A stretch of 64,000 nt of DNA from SHAN690 sp041391765 (GTDB lineage Bacteria; Bacteroidota; Bacteroidia; Flavobacteriales_G; Salibacteraceae), in the NCBI GenBank assembly GCA_041391765.1, contig JAWKNJ010000016.1, positions 62,001-126,000 on the forward strand, read 5' to 3'. Under the pieces are notes generated by a model. It saw only the letters and a program-made list of their open reading frames with translations, was not told where the DNA came from and made no database searches. Within the stretch, counting starts at the first letter, position 1, and every line of letters begins with the position of its first letter. The position numbers and the translations under genes are program-made. Below are positions 42,560 to 50,924 of the stretch, in pieces.

Positions 42560-43678
42560 ATGAAAATTGGAATCATTGGTGGAGGACAGTTAGGACGCAT
42601 GTTTATTCAAAATGGATTGAACTACGGACACGAGTTCCTAGTGTTAGATCCTGACCCTGAGGCTCCTTGTAGTTCCATTTCACATGAGTTTGTGTGTGCC
42701 GATCGCAATGATGAAGAGGCGGTCTACAATCTTGGAAAGCGCTGTGACGTAGTGACCATTGAGATTGAAAATGTCTCTATTTCAGCCTTGAAGCGATTGC
42801 GCAATGAAGGAATAAAAGTTTACCCGCAACCCGAAATTCTGGAGATGATTCGCGACAAAGGATTGCAGAAGCAATTCTATCGAGATCACGGGCTTCCAAC
42901 GGCAGACTTTGCGTTGGTCAACGGGAAGGAGGATATCCATAATCATCTTGGCTTGTTACCCGTGATGCAAAAGATGCGTGTAGGTGGTTATGATGGAAAA
43001 GGCGTCACTCCGCTTAAGTCCACGGATGACCTTAATGCGGCATTCGATGCACCTTCCGTGTTGGAACAGTGGGTGGAAAATGCCTTGGAAATTGCCGTTT
43101 TGGTTGCCAGAAATGAAAGTGGAGAAGTAAAGTCATTTCCCGTGGTTGAATTGGTGTTTAACCCAGAAGCTAACTTGGTGGATTATCTCGTTAGCCCTGC
43201 AAGAGTGGATGTGGAAGTAGAATCCAAGGCGCGAACCCTAGCAGAAGATTTGATCAAGAGGATGGAAATGGTTGGTTTGCTTGCCGTGGAAATGTTTTTG
43301 ACGCAGGATGGTCAGGTATTGATCAACGAAATTGCCCCAAGACCGCACAATAGTGGGCATCACACCATCGAAGCATGCTTCACAAGTCAATATGATCAGC
43401 ATTTAAGAGCCATTTTGAACTGGCCGCTTGGTAATACAGTGTTGCGCAGTGCGGCTGCAATGATCAACTTATTAGGGGAAAAGGGCTTTGAAGGACCGGT
43501 GAAATACCAAGGTTTGGAAGACGCGATCAATGAACCCGGTGTTTATCCTCACATCTATGGCAAGGCGCTGACCAAGAGCTTTAGAAAAATGGGACACGTC
43601 ACCGTGTTAGACAACACTTCGGATGAGGCACTTCACAAAGCCAGACGCACCAAGGAGATAATCAAGGTGGTTTCGTAA
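42560..43678 (+). CDS. purK: N5-carboxyaminoimidazole ribonucleotide synthase
   Basis: 372 aa ATP-grasp enzyme. IGIIGGGQLGRMFIQNGLNY begins the pre-ATP-grasp domain; MQKMRVGGYDGKGVTPL, LEQWVENALEIAVLVARN and INEIAPRPHNSGHHTIEA are the ATP- and metal-binding motifs. It makes N5-CAIR from AIR, bicarbonate and ATP in purine synthesis. purE, the next enzyme in the pathway, follows after a 160-base gap that carries a long palindrome. Confidence 0.95.
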   Translation: MKIGIIGGGQLGRMFIQNGLNYGHEFLVLDPDPEAPCSSISHEFVCADRNDEEAVYNLGKRCDVVTIEIENVSISALKRLRNEGIKVYPQPEILEMIRDKGLQKQFYRDHGLPTADFALVNGKEDIHNHLGLLPVMQKMRVGGYDGKGVTPLKSTDDLNAAFDAPSVLEQWVENALEIAVLVARNESGEVKSFPVVELVFNPEANLVDYLVSPARVDVEVESKARTLAEDLIKRMEMVGLLAVEMFLTQDGQVLINEIAPRPHNSGHHTIEACFTSQYDQHLRAILNWPLGNTVLRSAAAMINLLGEKGFEGPVKYQGLEDAINEPGVYPHIYGKALTKSFRKMGHVTVLDNTSDEALHKARRTKEIIKVVS

Positions 43679-43681
43679 ATC

Positions 43682-43768
43682 CTTTGCGCTCTTTGCGAAA
43701 GTCTCAGTGTTCTTTGCGGTAAGAGCTTAACCGCAAAGGGCGCCAAGTAATCGCTAAGATCGCAGAGT
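43682..43768. repeat. Long imperfect palindrome built of CTTTGCG-type units, between purK and purE
   Basis: The left arm (43682-43722) and right arm (43727-43768) are imperfect reverse complements. The innermost stem is perfect over 9 bp: CTTTGCGGT at 43712-43720 pairs with ACCGCAAAG at 43730-43738. Outward, units such as CTTTGCG and CGCAAAG/CGCTAAG/CGCAGAG recur at about 10-14 base spacing on both arms. It is not coding in any frame I could support. It looks like a dispersed intergenic palindromic element rather than a simple terminator. Confidence 0.75.
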
Positions 43769-43838
43769 AGAATGGTTTTTGGCTCGATCTCTTCATCATC
43801 AAATCAACTTATCACCCAATCTGCATTACCTTAGCCGC

Positions 43839-44333
43839 ATGGTAAATAACCCTTTGGTAGGCATCATCATGGGAAGTAAAAGTGACCTTCCGGTGATGCA
43901 GGCAGCAGCAGATATGTTGAGTGAATTTGGAATTCCCTATGAAATGGATATCGTCTCTGCACATCGCACACCAGAGAAAATGATGCATTATGCGAAAACC
44001 GCGCATGAGCGAGGTTTGAAAGTCGTCATTGCGGGTGCCGGAGGAGCTGCTCATTTACCGGGTATGGTTGCCTCCGTTACTCCATTACCTGTTATCGGAG
44101 TTCCGGTAAAATCCTCCAATTCCATAGATGGTTGGGATTCTGTGCTTAGTATACTTCAAATGCCTGGAGGTGTTCCGGTGGCCACTGTTGCACTTGACGG
44201 AGCCAAGAATGCGGGAATTCTCGCTACACAGATCATAGGTGCGTCTTCACCTGATATTATGGCCAAGCTGATCAACTACAAGGCTGATTTGAAAGCGAAG
44301 GTGGAAGATATGTCGAGAGAGGTTAGAAAGTGA
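43839..44333 (+). CDS. purE: 5-(carboxyamino)imidazole ribonucleotide mutase
   Basis: 164 aa from the ATG at 43839; the upstream in-frame TTG falls in the palindrome flank and is unlikely. Motifs: VGIIMGSKSDLPVMQAA, IVSAHRTPEKMMHYA, VIAGAGGAAHLPGMVAS and GVPVATVALDGAKNAG. It converts N5-CAIR to CAIR, working directly after PurK. Confidence 0.95.
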   Translation: MVNNPLVGIIMGSKSDLPVMQAAADMLSEFGIPYEMDIVSAHRTPEKMMHYAKTAHERGLKVVIAGAGGAAHLPGMVASVTPLPVIGVPVKSSNSIDGWDSVLSILQMPGGVPVATVALDGAKNAGILATQIIGASSPDIMAKLINYKADLKAKVEDMSREVRK

Positions 44334-44369
44334 ACAACGTGAGAGTCTAGTTAAGCGTCTTGTTATATA

Positions 44370-46979
44370 ATGTCTGAAAAGTTACTCCCTCGATTATTGT
44401 TGTGCATGTTGTTGTTCATTTCAGCCTTAGGGCTGAAAGCCCAATTAACGGTTCAAAATGCACAAACTTCAAGCAATTGGGCTGATTTTTATGTTCAGAA
44501 TGTATTGCTTGGAACTGGAGTTTCAGCGTTCAACGTTCAGTTCACAGGCGATTCTGTGCAGATTGCGGAATTTTGGTCTTCAAATACATCGATTGACATA
44601 CCGTGGGGAGTCGGATTGAGCTCTGGTAATGTAGAGGATAGTCCGGGACCCAATACCAGTACTGGTTTTACTTCAGCTGTTGGTGGCGGTTCTGACCCCG
44701 ATCTTGTAACAATATCAGGGGTTTCGATTTACGATGCTGCAATCCTCGAGTTTGACTTTGTTCCTGCTGGAGATTCGCTAGGATTCAACTACGTATTTGC
44801 CAGTGAAGAATACAATGAATATGTAGGTGGCGGGGTTAACGATGCATTTGGTTTTTTCTTGAGCGGACCAGGCATTAGTGGAACATTTTCCAATGGTGCC
44901 GTCAACTTAGCAATAGTTCCGGGGACTGCTGTTCCTGTGAGTATCAATACCATCAATTTGGGATCCTATGGAACATATTACGTTAACAATGATACCCTTG
45001 GTCAAGGGACAATAGAATATGACGGGCTTACGGTTTTAATGCGCGCAGAGTACTCTGTCAACTGTGGTGATACATATCACATTAAATTAGCCATCGGAGA
45101 CGGTGGAGACCCAGTTCTTGACTCGGGTGTTTTCCTTGAAGGTGGAAGTTTCAGTTCTAACATCATCGAGATTAACATTGCCTCGGTGAATGGGGATAGC
45201 ACTATCAACGAAGGTTGCGGTTCTGCGGATATTCTTTTTTCTAGAGGTGATACTACCGACACTTCAATTTCATTTCTAGAGTTCGTTGGAACAGCCACTA
45301 ATGGAGTAGACTTTAGTTTACTCCCGGATACCATTATGCTTCTTCCAGGGGTGTTTGATACCACCATTACTATTCTTCCATTTTATGACGGAATTGCGGA
45401 GGGAGTTGAGTACATAACCATTCGCGCACTTTCAATCAGCGTTTGCAATGACACGTTTATTTCCGAAGGCACACTCTACTTCTACGATGTGCCAGATCTT
45501 CATTTAGATATTACCCAAGATACCATACTCAACGGCTGTCCAATTGACAGCTTTGCTGTTCATTGTAACGTTATGAGTGGTGGACCACCTCCATATCATT
45601 ACCAATGGAGCACTGGCGAAACCACGAGCTCAATAACAATTCCCATAGATCCAGATAAGTTGATTGATACGTTGATCGTTGAAGTTTCGGATAGCTGCCA
45701 GTTGTTCTCAACGTTCGATACGGTTATGATTCTGAAGTATTTTACGCCCAAACCGAGGGTTGACTTACTTGGAGACTCATTAGTGAATTGCTCAGGAGAC
45801 ACACTCCATTTAAAAGCTGTTGTAGGGTCAGGTGCACCGCCATATTCCTACGAGTGGCCAAATGGCGATACCACCTCTGGTTCAGTTGTTACTGTGAACG
45901 GAACCGAACTGATTATTGTGACAGTCACAGACACATGTGGTTGGCATGTTCCGGATTCGTTGCTGGTAGGCGTTAAACCATCCGAGAATTTTGTTGTTTC
46001 CGTAAATGATTTGAAAGATCCATGTCCGGGATTTGAAATTAAACTCACTGCAAAAGCTAGCGGTGGCGATGGACCGTATGTTTATGACTGGTCTCTCGAT
46101 CCGGATTTTTTAGGGGAAGACAGCACTCAAGTCTTTATGATCAACGAGGATACTTCGATCCTGATCTGGGTGGAGGATTTCTGCAAGCGCATAACACTGG
46201 ACACGATTGATATAAGCACCATCAAGTTTGATACACTTAAGGCGAGCTTGAGGAACGGATATGTGGCATGTCCGGGCTTGGACTTTGAAATGAAGCCTGT
46301 GGTCATCGGAGGGGTTGAGCCCTATGCATATAAGTGGGAATCTGGCGAGGACACAAGTACGGTAACCGGTGTATTCAAGAAGGATGTAGAGTTTCTTGTA
46401 ACAGTCACTGATTTTTGCAAGAATCGAGACACAGCGCAGGCATTGGTTCAGGTGGAACAGCATTCAGCACTTTCGCTCTTTATCAATGGAGATGGAAGAA
46501 TCTGCTATGGTGATGAAACAGATTTTTATGTTTCAGGAAGAGGCGGTGCGGGAGACTACACGTACGATTGGAGCTGGAAAAAGGCACCAGTTGGTGTGGA
46601 GAATGTTGAGGATCTTGGAGAAGGACACTTTTTGATTACGGGAACTCAGAACAATACTTACCTCTTCACAGTAGTTGACCGTTGTGGAACGTCTTTTACT
46701 GACTCAACAGAGATCATAATTGATCATTGTTTGTTTATTCCTAACGTAATCACTCCCAATGGTGATGGAAAAAATGATGCTTTCATTATCAAGAATATCG
46801 AAGCCTTCGGAGATGCTCACCTTAGGATATATAATCGTTGGGGAACAAAGGTTCTGGATGTGCAACCGTATTTGAATGATTGGGAACCGAACGACATTTC
46901 TGCGGGTACCTATTTCTACATCTTGCTTTCGGAGAGCTTCCCTGAAATTCGGGGAGACATGACCATCATCAAAGACTAG
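44370..46979 (+). CDS. Large secreted T9SS type B cargo protein (choice-of-anchor L, Ig-like repeats, CHU_C)
   Basis: 869 aa. A signal peptide (1 to about 25, ISALGLKAQ) leads to a choice-of-anchor L-type domain (about 40-230, with GLSSGNVEDSPGPN and YVFASEEYNEYVGGGVNDAF). A Calx-beta-like segment (about 275-335) and a series of Ig/SprB-like repeats follow, marked by recurrent PPYHYQWSTGETTSS, PPYSYEWPNGDTTSG and EPYAYKWESGEDTST. The last 85 residues are the gliding-motility CHU_C (type B) sorting domain: FIPNVITPNGDGKNDAF, LRIYNRWGTKV and AGTYFYIL. It is a surface or adhesin-like protein exported by T9SS. Its stop shares CTAG with the convergent ABC ATPase stop. Confidence 0.9.
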   Translation: MSEKLLPRLLLCMLLFISALGLKAQLTVQNAQTSSNWADFYVQNVLLGTGVSAFNVQFTGDSVQIAEFWSSNTSIDIPWGVGLSSGNVEDSPGPNTSTGFTSAVGGGSDPDLVTISGVSIYDAAILEFDFVPAGDSLGFNYVFASEEYNEYVGGGVNDAFGFFLSGPGISGTFSNGAVNLAIVPGTAVPVSINTINLGSYGTYYVNNDTLGQGTIEYDGLTVLMRAEYSVNCGDTYHIKLAIGDGGDPVLDSGVFLEGGSFSSNIIEINIASVNGDSTINEGCGSADILFSRGDTTDTSISFLEFVGTATNGVDFSLLPDTIMLLPGVFDTTITILPFYDGIAEGVEYITIRALSISVCNDTFISEGTLYFYDVPDLHLDITQDTILNGCPIDSFAVHCNVMSGGPPPYHYQWSTGETTSSITIPIDPDKLIDTLIVEVSDSCQLFSTFDTVMILKYFTPKPRVDLLGDSLVNCSGDTLHLKAVVGSGAPPYSYEWPNGDTTSGSVVTVNGTELIIVTVTDTCGWHVPDSLLVGVKPSENFVVSVNDLKDPCPGFEIKLTAKASGGDGPYVYDWSLDPDFLGEDSTQVFMINEDTSILIWVEDFCKRITLDTIDISTIKFDTLKASLRNGYVACPGLDFEMKPVVIGGVEPYAYKWESGEDTSTVTGVFKKDVEFLVTVTDFCKNRDTAQALVQVEQHSALSLFINGDGRICYGDETDFYVSGRGGAGDYTYDWSWKKAPVGVENVEDLGEGHFLITGTQNNTYLFTVVDRCGTSFTDSTEIIIDHCLFIPNVITPNGDGKNDAFIIKNIEAFGDAHLRIYNRWGTKVLDVQPYLNDWEPNDISAGTYFYILLSESFPEIRGDMTIIKD

Positions 46980-47593
46980 TATTTGACCGATTCCAAATCG
47001 AGGATTTGGATTGCTGACTTTAGTTCTCGTTCAGGGTCGTTGGAGCAAATTACCACAATTCTGTTTTGTCGCGTTTGATTCAGCGTGTTATTAAACCATG
47101 CTGTCCAAGTCGAGTCTAGGTTAGCACAAGGCTCGTCTAGCAACAAGACTTGGGAATCAGCGGCAATGGCCAGTGCAAGTTTTAGGCGTTGCAACATACC
47201 AGAACTGAGCTTTTGAAGCGACTTGTTTTGATGCGCTTCCAGTCCGCATAATGAGATTACGGTTTGACTATCCATTCCGGGTTGAAACGGCTTGAATTTT
47301 TCCTGAAGCACAACCGTTTCTTTGACCGTGAATTCGTGTGGTAGCTCCAAATATGGTGTAGCTATAGAGCAGTACTTGTAAATCTCTTCGACCGCTATCG
47401 AACCATTGTCATAGTTGATGGTTCCCTCGGTCGGGGTAACAAATCCGCTGATAATCTGAAGCAGAGTGGATTTTCCGCTTCCGTTATGTCCTGTTATTCC
47501 ATAAATATTTCCAGATTGGAATGAGGTGCTTATTCCTCTGAAAATCCAATTGGTTTCGTAACGTTTGCCAATGTTATGAAGAGCAATCTCCAT
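46976..47593 (-). CDS. ABC-type ATPase without a membrane partner nearby
   Basis: 205 aa. Walker A GITGHNGSGKSTLLQIISG, signature KLSSGMLQRLKLALAIA, Walker B VLLLDEPCANLDS and a final VICSNDPEREL (the usual switch His is replaced by Asn). Its length and sequence are CcmA-like. It is the last gene of lpxD-lpxC/fabZ-lpxA, sharing one base with the lpxA stop, so it may energise transport or assembly linked to lipid A, but no permease is encoded here. Confidence 0.88.
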   Translation of the reverse strand: MEIALHNIGKRYETNWIFRGISTSFQSGNIYGITGHNGSGKSTLLQIISGFVTPTEGTINYDNGSIAVEEIYKYCSIATPYLELPHEFTVKETVVLQEKFKPFQPGMDSQTVISLCGLEAHQNKSLQKLSSGMLQRLKLALAIAADSQVLLLDEPCANLDSTWTAWFNNTLNQTRQNRIVVICSNDPERELKSAIQILDLESVKY

Positions 47594-48372
47594 TAAGAAC
47601 CTGTACCACGCATGATTCCTTTGTCGCTGGCCTTGATGAATTTGAGAATTTCTGAGCGAATCTCACTGTCACCAACATTGCATTCAATGGCTGCGACACC
47701 CTTGGCGGTATTCTCATTCATCACGTAAAGCAGGCGATAAATGTTTTCAACTTCGCGCACCTGCTCATCGTCAAAACCTCTTCTCCTCAAGCCAATACTG
47801 TTGATCCCAACATAACTGAGCGGCTCGCGGGCTGCCCTCACGTATGGTGGGACATTTTTTCGAACCAGCGAGCCTCCGGCAATGAAAGAGTGAGCACCAA
47901 TGCGCACAAATTGTTGTACGGCAACCATACCTTCCAATATCGCAAAATCATCAATATTAATATGGCCAGCCAGGTTGACGCAATTGGCTAGAATTACATT
48001 GTTTCCTACGACACAGTCGTGCGCTATGTGAACATAAGCCATCAACAAACAGTTGCTGCCTACGGAAGTCTTCATGCGGTCCGTGGTGCCTTTATTCACG
48101 GTAACGCATTCTCGAATCGTGGTGTTGTCGCCAATCTCTGTGATGGTTTTTTCACCCGCGTATTTTAAATCCTGTGGGATGGCAGAAATGACTGCACCTG
48201 GGAATATTTTACAGTTTTTACCGATTCGCGCCCCATCCATGATGGTGACATTTGGACCTATCCAAGTGCCATCGCCAATTTCAACGTCTCCGTAAATGGT
48301 TGAGAACGGTTCGATTGTCACGTTCTCACCGATGCGCGCATCAGGATGAATGTTCGCTCTTAACTCGCTCAT
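47593..48372 (-). CDS. lpxA: UDP-N-acetylglucosamine O-acyltransferase
   Basis: 259 aa left-handed beta-helix protein. Hexapeptide repeats start at NIHPDARIGENVTIEPFSTI. YVHIAHDCVVGNNVILANC supplies the catalytic His, and VAVQQFVRIGAHSFIAGGS and the helical C-terminal tail are LpxA-specific. It performs the first committed acyl transfer of lipid A synthesis. The start lies 32 bases inside the 3' end of lpxC-fabZ. Confidence 0.95.
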   Translation of the reverse strand: MSELRANIHPDARIGENVTIEPFSTIYGDVEIGDGTWIGPNVTIMDGARIGKNCKIFPGAVISAIPQDLKYAGEKTITEIGDNTTIRECVTVNKGTTDRMKTSVGSNCLLMAYVHIAHDCVVGNNVILANCVNLAGHINIDDFAILEGMVAVQQFVRIGAHSFIAGGSLVRKNVPPYVRAAREPLSYVGINSIGLRRRGFDDEQVREVENIYRLLYVMNENTAKGVAAIECNVGDSEIRSEILKFIKASDKGIMRGTGS

Positions 48373-49774
48373 CGTTTCTGACCTTAATGATTTGAGCCAT
48401 CAGCTCACCTTCTGATACCATTTGATTTCTGACGTATGCTTCACCTTTCATATTGACCATTCCGCGTCTCACGGGTCCAAGCAAAGAGAGCTTAAACACC
48501 AATGTGTCACCGGGAACAACCTTTCGCTTGAATTTCACCTTGTCAATTTTGACAAATAGAGTTTCATAGTTCCAAGGATCCTCAATCTGACTCATGATCA
48601 AAATGCCTCCCGTTTGAGCCATTGCTTCGATTTGAAGAACACCGGGCATGACCGGATTTCCAGGGAAATGTCCTTGAAAAAACTCTTCGTTCATGGTCAC
48701 ATTTTTTACGCCAACCACGTGATCTTCACCAATCTCAATGATCTTGTCAACCAACAAGAAGGGGTAGCGATGGGGCAACATGTCGGAAATCTCGGTGATG
48801 CCGAAAATCGAATCTGCGTTCAGATCAAATTGTGGTGCGCTGCGCTGCTCTTTTTTGATCAGATCTTTCAGGATTTTAGCGAAAGCCACATTTGTGGTAT
48901 GACCTGGCCGAGCAGCCAAAATGTGACCTTGTATCGGCTTGCCAACCAGGGCGAGGTCGCCTACAATGTCCAAGAGCTTGTGCCGAGCGGGTTCGTTTTG
49001 GAAATTGAGTTTGACGTTGTTAAGTATCCCTATTCCAACGGATTGCAATTCTGAGCGATCACGACCAAATGCTGCGGCCAGTCGTTCGATTTCCTCATCC
49101 GAAAAATCGAGTGTGTCAACCATGACGATGGCATTGTCCACATCACCGCCTTTCACCAATCCTGCGTTCACCAATTGCATCAACTCCCGAAGGAAAACGA
49201 ACGTTCTGCATCGGCTGAATTCGTCCTTAAACTCACTCAGCTTATACATACTAGCGTGCTGTGTCCCCAAAAGCGGAGAGCGATAGTCAACCATTACCGT
49301 TATGCGGTAATCCGGTGAAGGAACTGCGAGCATTTCAACCTCGCGCTCAGGGTCCTCAAACGTGATATTTTCCTTAAGAACAAAGAAGTCTTTGATCGCT
49401 TGCTGATCAACGATGCCTACGCTTTCGATGGCATCGACATACATTTTGGAACTACCATCGAGAATGGGAACTTCTGGTCCATCCAATTCGATCATTGCGT
49501 TGTCAATGCCCATTCCATACAGCGCAGCCAACAGGTGTTCTGTGGTGTGTACTTCCGCTCCGTTTGAAGATCCAAGCGTAGTGCCTCTACGGGTGTGGAT
49601 GACGTTGTCTGCATCTGCTTTGACGGTCGGCTGTCCGTCCAAATCGGTTCTTTTAAAAACATACCAATGATCTTCCGGTGCAGGGTGTACCGTCATTTTG
49701 GTGTGCTTGCCTGTGTGCAATCCAACACCTTCAATGGTAAAAGACGATTTGAGTGTTTTTTGCTTTTCAGCCAT
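48341..49774 (-). CDS. lpxC-fabZ: Bifunctional UDP-3-O-acyl-GlcNAc deacetylase / 3-hydroxyacyl-ACP dehydratase
   Basis: 477 aa fusion typical of Bacteroidota. Residues 1 to about 300 are LpxC: GVGLHTGKHTKMTVHP, HTTEHLLAALYGMGID and GPEVPILDGSSKMY, VKGGDVDNAIV, HKLLDIVGDLAL and the late catalytic His in RPGHTTN. Residues about 325-477 are FabZ: ISDMLPHRYPFLLVDKI and FFQGHFPGNPVMPGVLQIEA. The fusion links the committed lipid A deacetylation to the hydroxyacyl-ACP pool. It overlaps lpxD by 8 bases and lpxA by 32. Confidence 0.96.
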   Translation of the reverse strand: MAEKQKTLKSSFTIEGVGLHTGKHTKMTVHPAPEDHWYVFKRTDLDGQPTVKADADNVIHTRRGTTLGSSNGAEVHTTEHLLAALYGMGIDNAMIELDGPEVPILDGSSKMYVDAIESVGIVDQQAIKDFFVLKENITFEDPEREVEMLAVPSPDYRITVMVDYRSPLLGTQHASMYKLSEFKDEFSRCRTFVFLRELMQLVNAGLVKGGDVDNAIVMVDTLDFSDEEIERLAAAFGRDRSELQSVGIGILNNVKLNFQNEPARHKLLDIVGDLALVGKPIQGHILAARPGHTTNVAFAKILKDLIKKEQRSAPQFDLNADSIFGITEISDMLPHRYPFLLVDKIIEIGEDHVVGVKNVTMNEEFFQGHFPGNPVMPGVLQIEAMAQTGGILIMSQIEDPWNYETLFVKIDKVKFKRKVVPGDTLVFKLSLLGPVRRGMVNMKGEAYVRNQMVSEGELMAQIIKVRNDERVKSEHSS

Positions 49775-50816
49775 GAGATTCTTGTTTCAGGTTCGATTCC
49801 AAATTATTCACCCGATCAGCCAATTCATCCAGCTTTCGGAAGTGAACGTATGCTTTTTTAAAGTCGCGGATTGGCATTGCTGGTGATCCCTGGTTCAATA
49901 GTTCCGAGATTTCGCTGTTGATGTTGTTGCCAATGCCTGATTGAGCAGCGATTTTAACTTCGTCCGCGATCACCAAATGGCCAACAATGCCCACTTGACC
50001 GCCAATCATGCAGTTTTTGCCAATTTTCGTTGATCCTGCAACGCCGGTTTGTGCTGCGATGACAGTGTTCTCGCCAATCTCAACGTTATGAGCAATTTGA
50101 ATAAGGTTGTCCAATTTGACACCCTTTCGGATAATCGTACTTCCCAAAGTCGCCCTGTCAATGGTAGTGTTAGCACCAATTTCGACCTGATCCTCCACGA
50201 TCACATTGCCAACGTGAACCACCTTTTGGTATTGATTTTCACTGTTTGGCGCAAAGCCAAAACCGTCACCACCAATGATGGCTCCCGGTTGAATCATGCA
50301 GTTACTTCCTATTACACAGTTGTGTCCTATGGAAACTCTGCTGTGGATGATGGACTCATCTCCGATTTTAACGTTGGAACCTATAAAGGCTTGGGCATGG
50401 ATTTGAGCTCCATCTCCAATCTTGGCTCCGGCTTCGATGACCACCATCGGGCCGATATAGGCTTTTGGTGAAACACTGGCTGAGGAGTCGACAACTGCAG
50501 ATGAGTGAATTCCTGGCGCAGGCTTAGTCATGTTGGAATAGGCTTCCAAAAGCTTTGCGAAAGCCATTCGAGCATCCTGCACGCGTACTAACGTCAGTGT
50601 GTTTGGAATTGCCTTTTCAGCAACAAAGTCGTTGGATACGATCGCAATAGAAGCCCCGGTGGAGTAGATGTATTCCGTGTAGGCGGGATTGGCCAAAAAT
50701 GTCAGCGTTCCTTTCTTACCTTCCTCGATTTTCGAAAGGCCGGTCACCACTTCCTGTTCAGAACCTTCCACAGATCCTGATAGCAACTCTGCTATGATTT
50801 TGGCCGAAAACTCCAT
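49767..50816 (-). CDS. lpxD: UDP-3-O-(3-hydroxyacyl)glucosamine N-acyltransferase
   Basis: 349 aa. The N-terminal uridine-binding domain (1 to about 100, with LTFLANPAYTEYIYSTGAS) is followed by a beta-helix of hexapeptide repeats (AKIGDGAQIHAQAFIGSNVK, RVSIGHNCVIGSNCMIQPGA, GGDGFGFAPNSENQYQKV, IQIAHNVEIGENTVIAAQ). The His of IAHNVEIGEN is the catalytic base position. A C-terminal helix closes the protein. It is the first gene of the lpx operon. Confidence 0.95.
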   Translation of the reverse strand: MEFSAKIIAELLSGSVEGSEQEVVTGLSKIEEGKKGTLTFLANPAYTEYIYSTGASIAIVSNDFVAEKAIPNTLTLVRVQDARMAFAKLLEAYSNMTKPAPGIHSSAVVDSSASVSPKAYIGPMVVIEAGAKIGDGAQIHAQAFIGSNVKIGDESIIHSRVSIGHNCVIGSNCMIQPGAIIGGDGFGFAPNSENQYQKVVHVGNVIVEDQVEIGANTTIDRATLGSTIIRKGVKLDNLIQIAHNVEIGENTVIAAQTGVAGSTKIGKNCMIGGQVGIVGHLVIADEVKIAAQSGIGNNINSEISELLNQGSPAMPIRDFKKAYVHFRKLDELADRVNNLESNLKQESHG

Positions 50817-50832
50817 ATAGTCAGCGATGGCG

Positions 50833-50866
50833 CAAAAGTACTACTTGGGGCTTGCGCTAAACCAAA
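50833..50866 (-). promoter_or_regulatory. Candidate promoter of the lpxD operon
   Basis: On the minus strand, TTTG (50866-50863) is followed after 22 bases by TACTTTTG (50840-50833), a full TAnnTTTG match ending 16 bases before the lpxD ATG. This is the best -33/-7 pair seen in the window, one or two bases wider than the usual spacer. A second TACTTTTG overlaps the -33 position (50870-50863). Confidence 0.5.
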
Positions 50867-50924
50867 AGTAATGGGCTATAATGGCCGTGTTGCTAACAGT
50901 TTTTGTAGTTATCAACAAACATCC

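Noticed and set aside
43779..43838. Upstream TTG start for purE
   Set aside because: The added 20 residues are not family-like; the conserved protein begins at the ATG at 43839.
44900..46470. Open frames of 60-120 codons on the strand opposite the T9SS type B protein
   Set aside because: They are shadows of a long, repeat-rich gene and show no independent motifs.
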